This document shows, one piece after another, positions 60,396 through 64,000 of a stretch of 64,000 bases of DNA. Under the pieces are notes generated by a model. The model did no database searches and had not been told where the DNA came from. It saw only the letters and a program-made list of their open reading frames with translations. The stretch lies in the NCBI GenBank assembly GCA_037367355.1, contig CM074700.1, forward strand, positions 1,426,001-1,490,000. Reading direction: 5' to 3'. This stretch comes from Neoscytalidium dimidiatum (taxonomy: Eukaryota > Ascomycota > Dothideomycetes > Botryosphaeriales > Botryosphaeriaceae). Within the stretch, counting starts at the first letter, position 1, and each line of letters starts with the position of its first letter. Both the position numbers and the translations under genes were made by a program.

Positions 60396-61828
60396 ATGGA
60401 GGGGACTTCTCGACCAGAGAACTACAGCACGCTCGAGGTGGACAGAGACAAAGCGCAAGAGCTTCCGGTAGCCAAGGAGGACGAGGCCGAACTCCCTCAA
60501 GCATTGAGCAACAACGCGGCGGACGCACCAGAGGTTGTACAGAAAAAGGAGGGAGCCACAGGATCCACAGCCCGCCAAAGAAGAATATGTGGTCTTCGAC
60601 GAAAGGTCTTCTGGATATTGCTCGGGGTCGGCATTTTCGTGATTATCGGGGCGGCAGTTGGGGGCGGAGTTGGCGGGGCGTTGGCCAACAGGGGTAGCTC
60701 GTCACAGCCCTCCGGCCCACCGCAAATCCTTCCGACCTCGAATATCGCAGCAGTCAACTACACAGGCGATCAGAATACTACACATTACCGGGTCTACTTC
60801 CAGGCGACTACCTCGGAAATATACTCGTCTGATTACGACAATTCCACTTCAACTTGGACAGTGGCTCCGATTCAACCCTCGGGCAATCGTACTACGATCA
60901 TCCCGCAGAACGGGACGTCTCTGAGTGCTCACGTCAACTTGGAGAATGGCACGAATGTACTACTTTCAGCTCTTGTGTTGACAGACTTTTATGTTGAGTT
61001 CTACTACAGGTCGACTTCCACCTCTTCTTCATCGACGTCGACAACACGATCCGCGAACTCACGTCAACGCTCACTGACCCGACGTGGGTCGAAGGTGATT
61101 TCCAGCAGGCCCTCCCTGTGGTCAACTCGTCCGTAGTCTCCACCGGGAGGCAATGCCAGCAGTGCAGCACCAACAACACCGTGATTTTCCAGAGCCAGCT
61201 GAACAATGAAAATACGCTGAACGCCGTCAACGAAAGCGCAAACGGAGCCTCGAAGCTGATAGCCAACACCATAAGTCCAGTCCTCGGAAGTGGCATGGCG
61301 CTAACGCAGCTTCTGCCTGACATCAACGACGATTATGCCACCTTTGCGCTATATGTCAACGCGGGAAACTTGCAGGAGATCACGTATAACGTGACTTCGC
61401 AAGAATGGGCGCCGCAGACTGCCATGGGTATGTTTGTGACAGCCCTGAAGATTGCGTCGAGGCTTGTGGCTAACAGCATGGCAGCAAATGATGATGTTGT
61501 AGCATCGCTGAGCGTTTCAGCCCACCTTGCAGCCTGGTGCACGGTTCATAGCAACTATCGGTATACCAAAGTGTTGGCCACAACGAGCAGCGGCGGGGTG
61601 CAGCTTGTGTCATGGAGCGGAACGCCGGGCCAGACGGGATGGACACAGAACAGCTCACTGGAAGAGTTTGAAGACGTCGTCAGGAATTCCGCTATAGCGT
61701 TTAATGAGGATGGGAGAGTGTACGCATTCGAAACAGCGGCTGACGGGACCACGCAGTTGACGGAGTGGGCGTATAGAGACGGAAGTACGTTTGAAAAGGT
61801 GGGCGTCGTAAACACAACGATCGTCTGA
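60396..61828 (+). CDS. Type II membrane protein with fucose-lectin-like extracellular domain
   Basis: Two exons join in phase: 60396-60956 and 61010-61828, giving 459 residues. The cytoplasmic N-terminus (residues 1-70) is acidic. A single transmembrane helix follows at about 70-97 (VFWILLGVGIFVIIGAAVGGG). The outer part starts with a Ser/Gly/Pro linker and contains about eight N-glycosylation sequons in the first 130 residues. Repeated units such as NTTHYRVYFQATTSEIYSSDYDNSTSTW and VDFHLFFIDVDNTIRELTST recall the bladed repeats of fungal fucose-specific lectins, which are known to me as this kind of membrane-tethered family in filamentous fungi. Sugar-binding residues cannot be checked by eye, so the carbohydrate role is inferred. 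A second intron cannot be excluded in the long last exon. Confidence 0.72.
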
Positions 61829-62950
61829 GAACATGACAGGAGTGCGGGTGAATCAGACAGCGGCTTACATCAGATAACGGAGTAAACAAAATTTCTCATC
61901 TTAAGAGAAAATATCTGTCCTGTCTCCCTCACGTTTCTGCTTCGCCGTTTATGACACTTTCCAGATAGTAATCTTGGGGAATGTGCATGGCACAACCTGC
62001 CTAACTTTTACCAGGACCGAATGGACCTTACACCTATGAATAGTGACGACGGAATCACCTTCTCAGAACTACTCAGAAATTAAACGTACTCTACTTATAG
62101 TATGACGTGTGATATCCCTAAGCCCCAAAGAAAAGAGAAGATAGACGAATACTTTAATCTACTCTCTAAGCTTCTTAACTCATAATTCGTACTTGCTTTA
62201 GGCTCTATAGCTGTGCGGAAAGTGATGATTGGAGATTGACGAAGCCAACCAGGATCTGGCTGCCCTCTTTGAAAACTGCCGAGATTTTCAACGCAAGCGC
62301 TACAAAATGTTGGAAGAGGCTCACAGTATATTCCCTTAAATGATAATTTATCTTTTTACGAGGTAGATTTGAGGTATTCAAATGGAAATTGACTGAGTAT
62401 AGCTCCTCGTTGAATTCCCAGTCGGCTGTACTAATTTCGCTATAGTAGGGTCTAGTAATACCGAGATACATTCCGTAATACTTAATAGGCTAAATGATCT
62501 CTCCTCAGCTCATACGTCTATCTCTCGACGGATCAGCGCTGCTGGTTTAATATAGCTAGAATAGAAGTCCGAGGATGCTCCTCTAATACTACAACGCAGA
62601 CTAAACAAGTCAAATACGATAAGGAAATTACCCCACGATGTTACGAGATTTGTGCCTATAGAAGTCCGGGGGAGTCCGTTATGTCTGGTCCATCAGGGTC
62701 AGGTATGTAAAATATGTATTGACGGCTTTGAACCTCAGTGCGTCTGGCATAGATTCAAAAGGCCGAAAGATGTATGTATCACCGGATCTGGACTCATGAG
62801 AGCAGCTGAACACGTTAGTTAAATGTCAGAAATGCCTCAATTCTCCATCAATTCCCTTTGGTGAGAGGAGCCGTCCGTCATACAGAAAAGAAAAGTAGAC
62901 CTGTGTCTCCATATCCAGTATTGCTACATAATGTTGCTCAAGATAAGTCT
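61829..62950. other. Intergenic region, AT-richer
   Basis: Sits between the stop of the lectin-like gene and the stop of the thiamine-diphosphate enzyme, which converge. It should hold two 3' untranslated regions. 62.1-62.6 kb is AT-rich with many TA steps but keeps CA and TG. Nothing else is seen. Confidence 0.5.
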
Positions 62951-64000
62951 TTACGCTATAATAGCCTCCAAAACAGCTCCGACACCCTGAACCTGGACCA
63001 CCTCCACCAGTCTTTTGATGGAGACCTCTAATTCGTCCACTTTCTCCACCCTCTCCGTGACAAGATTTCCTCCAGCAGCAGCCTTTGCAATTCCCAGGTA
63101 GTCTGGACCATCCTCCCTGAGATCGAGGCCGAGACCGTGATCGGACGTCTTCGCTGCTAAGCCATTAGGATGCACATCGTTGATGCACGATCGCGTAGCT
63201 TTCCAACCACCATTATTGACAATGACAGTCAAGAACGGCGTTTTGTGCCGATACTGGGCCCAGTAGACCGCCGAAGGTGCCCCAAAGATAAAACTCCCAT
63301 CGCCAGTGATACTGCAAACGAACCTCCCATCCGCCGCACTCCTATCCTCCCTCCGATTGACGCTCGGCCTCTCGTTCGCCGTATCGTACAGCTCCGTCGC
63401 CAACTTGATACCAATCGCCGCGCCGCCACTCCAACCCAACCCACTTCCCCCCTTGGTAAAGTTAGTCCCCGGCACATCCAACCGCAACTGCTCGCTCAAC
63501 GTCACCTGATTCGTGACCACATCGCTCACCCACACCGTATCCTCCGGCAAGCCCCTCCTCAACGCCCGGAACAAGAACGCCGGCGTCAATCTCCCGTCCT
63601 CACTCGGCCTAGCCCTCTCATCCAACACGCTCACACCCTCCCCATGCTCCCTCCCGAGCCTCTCCCACCTCTCCTTCCACACCCCGTCCCTCTCCCGCCC
63701 CAGCCGACCCTCAACGTACTCCGCCACCTGCCCCACGGCCACCTCCGCCTCCGCGCCCCACGTCCCCTCGGCCCCGAGGTCGAACGCGCGCATCCCGCCC
63801 TTCCCGGGATCGACGTCGACGTGGAAGACCCTCCGGCCGCGGGCCGCGGGCCGCACCTTGGTCGGGATCCACGGCACGTCCGCGTCCACCACGAGCACCG
63901 CGTCCGCGCGCCGGAGCGCCGCGGCCGCGCCCGTCGCCCGCGTCACGCACGCGCGGTGCGTCGCCGGGAACGACATCTCGCGGAACTCGGAGTCGAAGAC
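62951..64000 (-). CDS. Thiamine-diphosphate-dependent enzyme, acetolactate synthase-like, C-terminal part (5' end outside window)
   Basis: The frame is open from the right edge of the window to a stop at 62951 (349 codons), so the N-terminal pyrimidine-binding domain lies outside. What is present is the central domain (about the first 160 residues, with ALRRADAVLVVDADVPWIPTKVRP) and the C-terminal pyrophosphate-binding domain. The ThDP motif is complete: GDGSFIFG, then about 25 residues, then VIVNNGGW, which binds Mg2+ and diphosphate. The sequence resembles the fungal thiamine pyrophosphate enzymes annotated as acetolactate synthase or benzoylformate decarboxylase-like rather than the mitochondrial Ilv2. 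The substrate cannot be named. DNA upstream of 63500 is very GC-rich. Confidence 0.88.
   Translation of the reverse strand, partial: VFDSEFREMSFPATHRACVTRATGAAAALRRADAVLVVDADVPWIPTKVRPAARGRRVFHVDVDPGKGGMRAFDLGAEGTWGAEAEVAVGQVAEYVEGRLGRERDGVWKERWERLGREHGEGVSVLDERARPSEDGRLTPAFLFRALRRGLPEDTVWVSDVVTNQVTLSEQLRLDVPGTNFTKGGSGLGWSGGAAIGIKLATELYDTANERPSVNRREDRSAADGRFVCSITGDGSFIFGAPSAVYWAQYRHKTPFLTVIVNNGGWKATRSCINDVHPNGLAAKTSDHGLGLDLREDGPDYLGIAKAAAGGNLVTERVEKVDELEVSIKRLVEVVQVQGVGAVLEAIIA

Overview
The window looks like chromosomal DNA of a filamentous ascomycete (Pezizomycotina). Genes carry short spliceosomal introns, mostly 47-96 bp, with GT-AG (twice GC-AG) borders and CTRAC-like branch sites. A highly reducing polyketide synthase (PKS) is present. 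About 8.5 kb of DNA is AT-rich, almost free of CA/TG dinucleotides and full of TAG/TAA codons, the signature of repeat-induced point mutation (RIP). Class and species cannot be fixed from sequence alone. All exon structures were joined by hand from reading frame, splice sites and known protein motifs. || Layout. 0-19.9 kb is a housekeeping-type block: a disordered conserved fungal protein (+), then on the minus strand a 3-hydroxyacyl-CoA dehydratase, a RING protein with SUMO-interaction-like motifs, the spliceosomal ubiquitin ligase Prp19 and an Ldb19/Art1-like arrestin, followed by 3.7 kb without a recognisable gene. 19.9-32.75 kb is a small secondary-metabolism group: a seven-exon PKS (-), a flavin monooxygenase (-) and a major facilitator (MFS) transporter (+) divergent from the monooxygenase. 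32.75-41.2 kb is the RIP island. It begins at the MFS stop codon and contains a dead Tad-like LINE whose gag-like, endonuclease, reverse transcriptase and RNase H parts can still be read through TAG codons, plus an inverted fragment of its own 3' end. 41.2-44.1 kb holds only a damaged, possibly secreted-protein ORF. 44.1-52.7 kb is a second accessory group: a DUF5519 (luciferase-domain) protein, a second ACS-type MFS transporter, a 2-oxoglutarate/Fe(II) dioxygenase, an EF1B-gamma-like glutathione transferase and a two-finger C2H2 transcription factor. 52.9-61.8 kb carries cell-surface and glycan genes: a GPI-type GH76 mannosidase, a GT32 mannosyltransferase of the Sur1 type and a single-pass membrane protein with a lectin-like outer domain. 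At the right edge is the C-terminal part of a thiamine-diphosphate enzyme. || The most unusual locus is the PKS. Its frame is open over 2,483 codons, yet the acyltransferase has Thr in place of the catalytic Ser and lacks about 80-100 residues around the catalytic His, the dehydratase and ketoreductase catalytic residues are replaced, and no acyl carrier domain is present. It is either an enzyme decaying without stop codons or a synthase with a reduced set of active domains.
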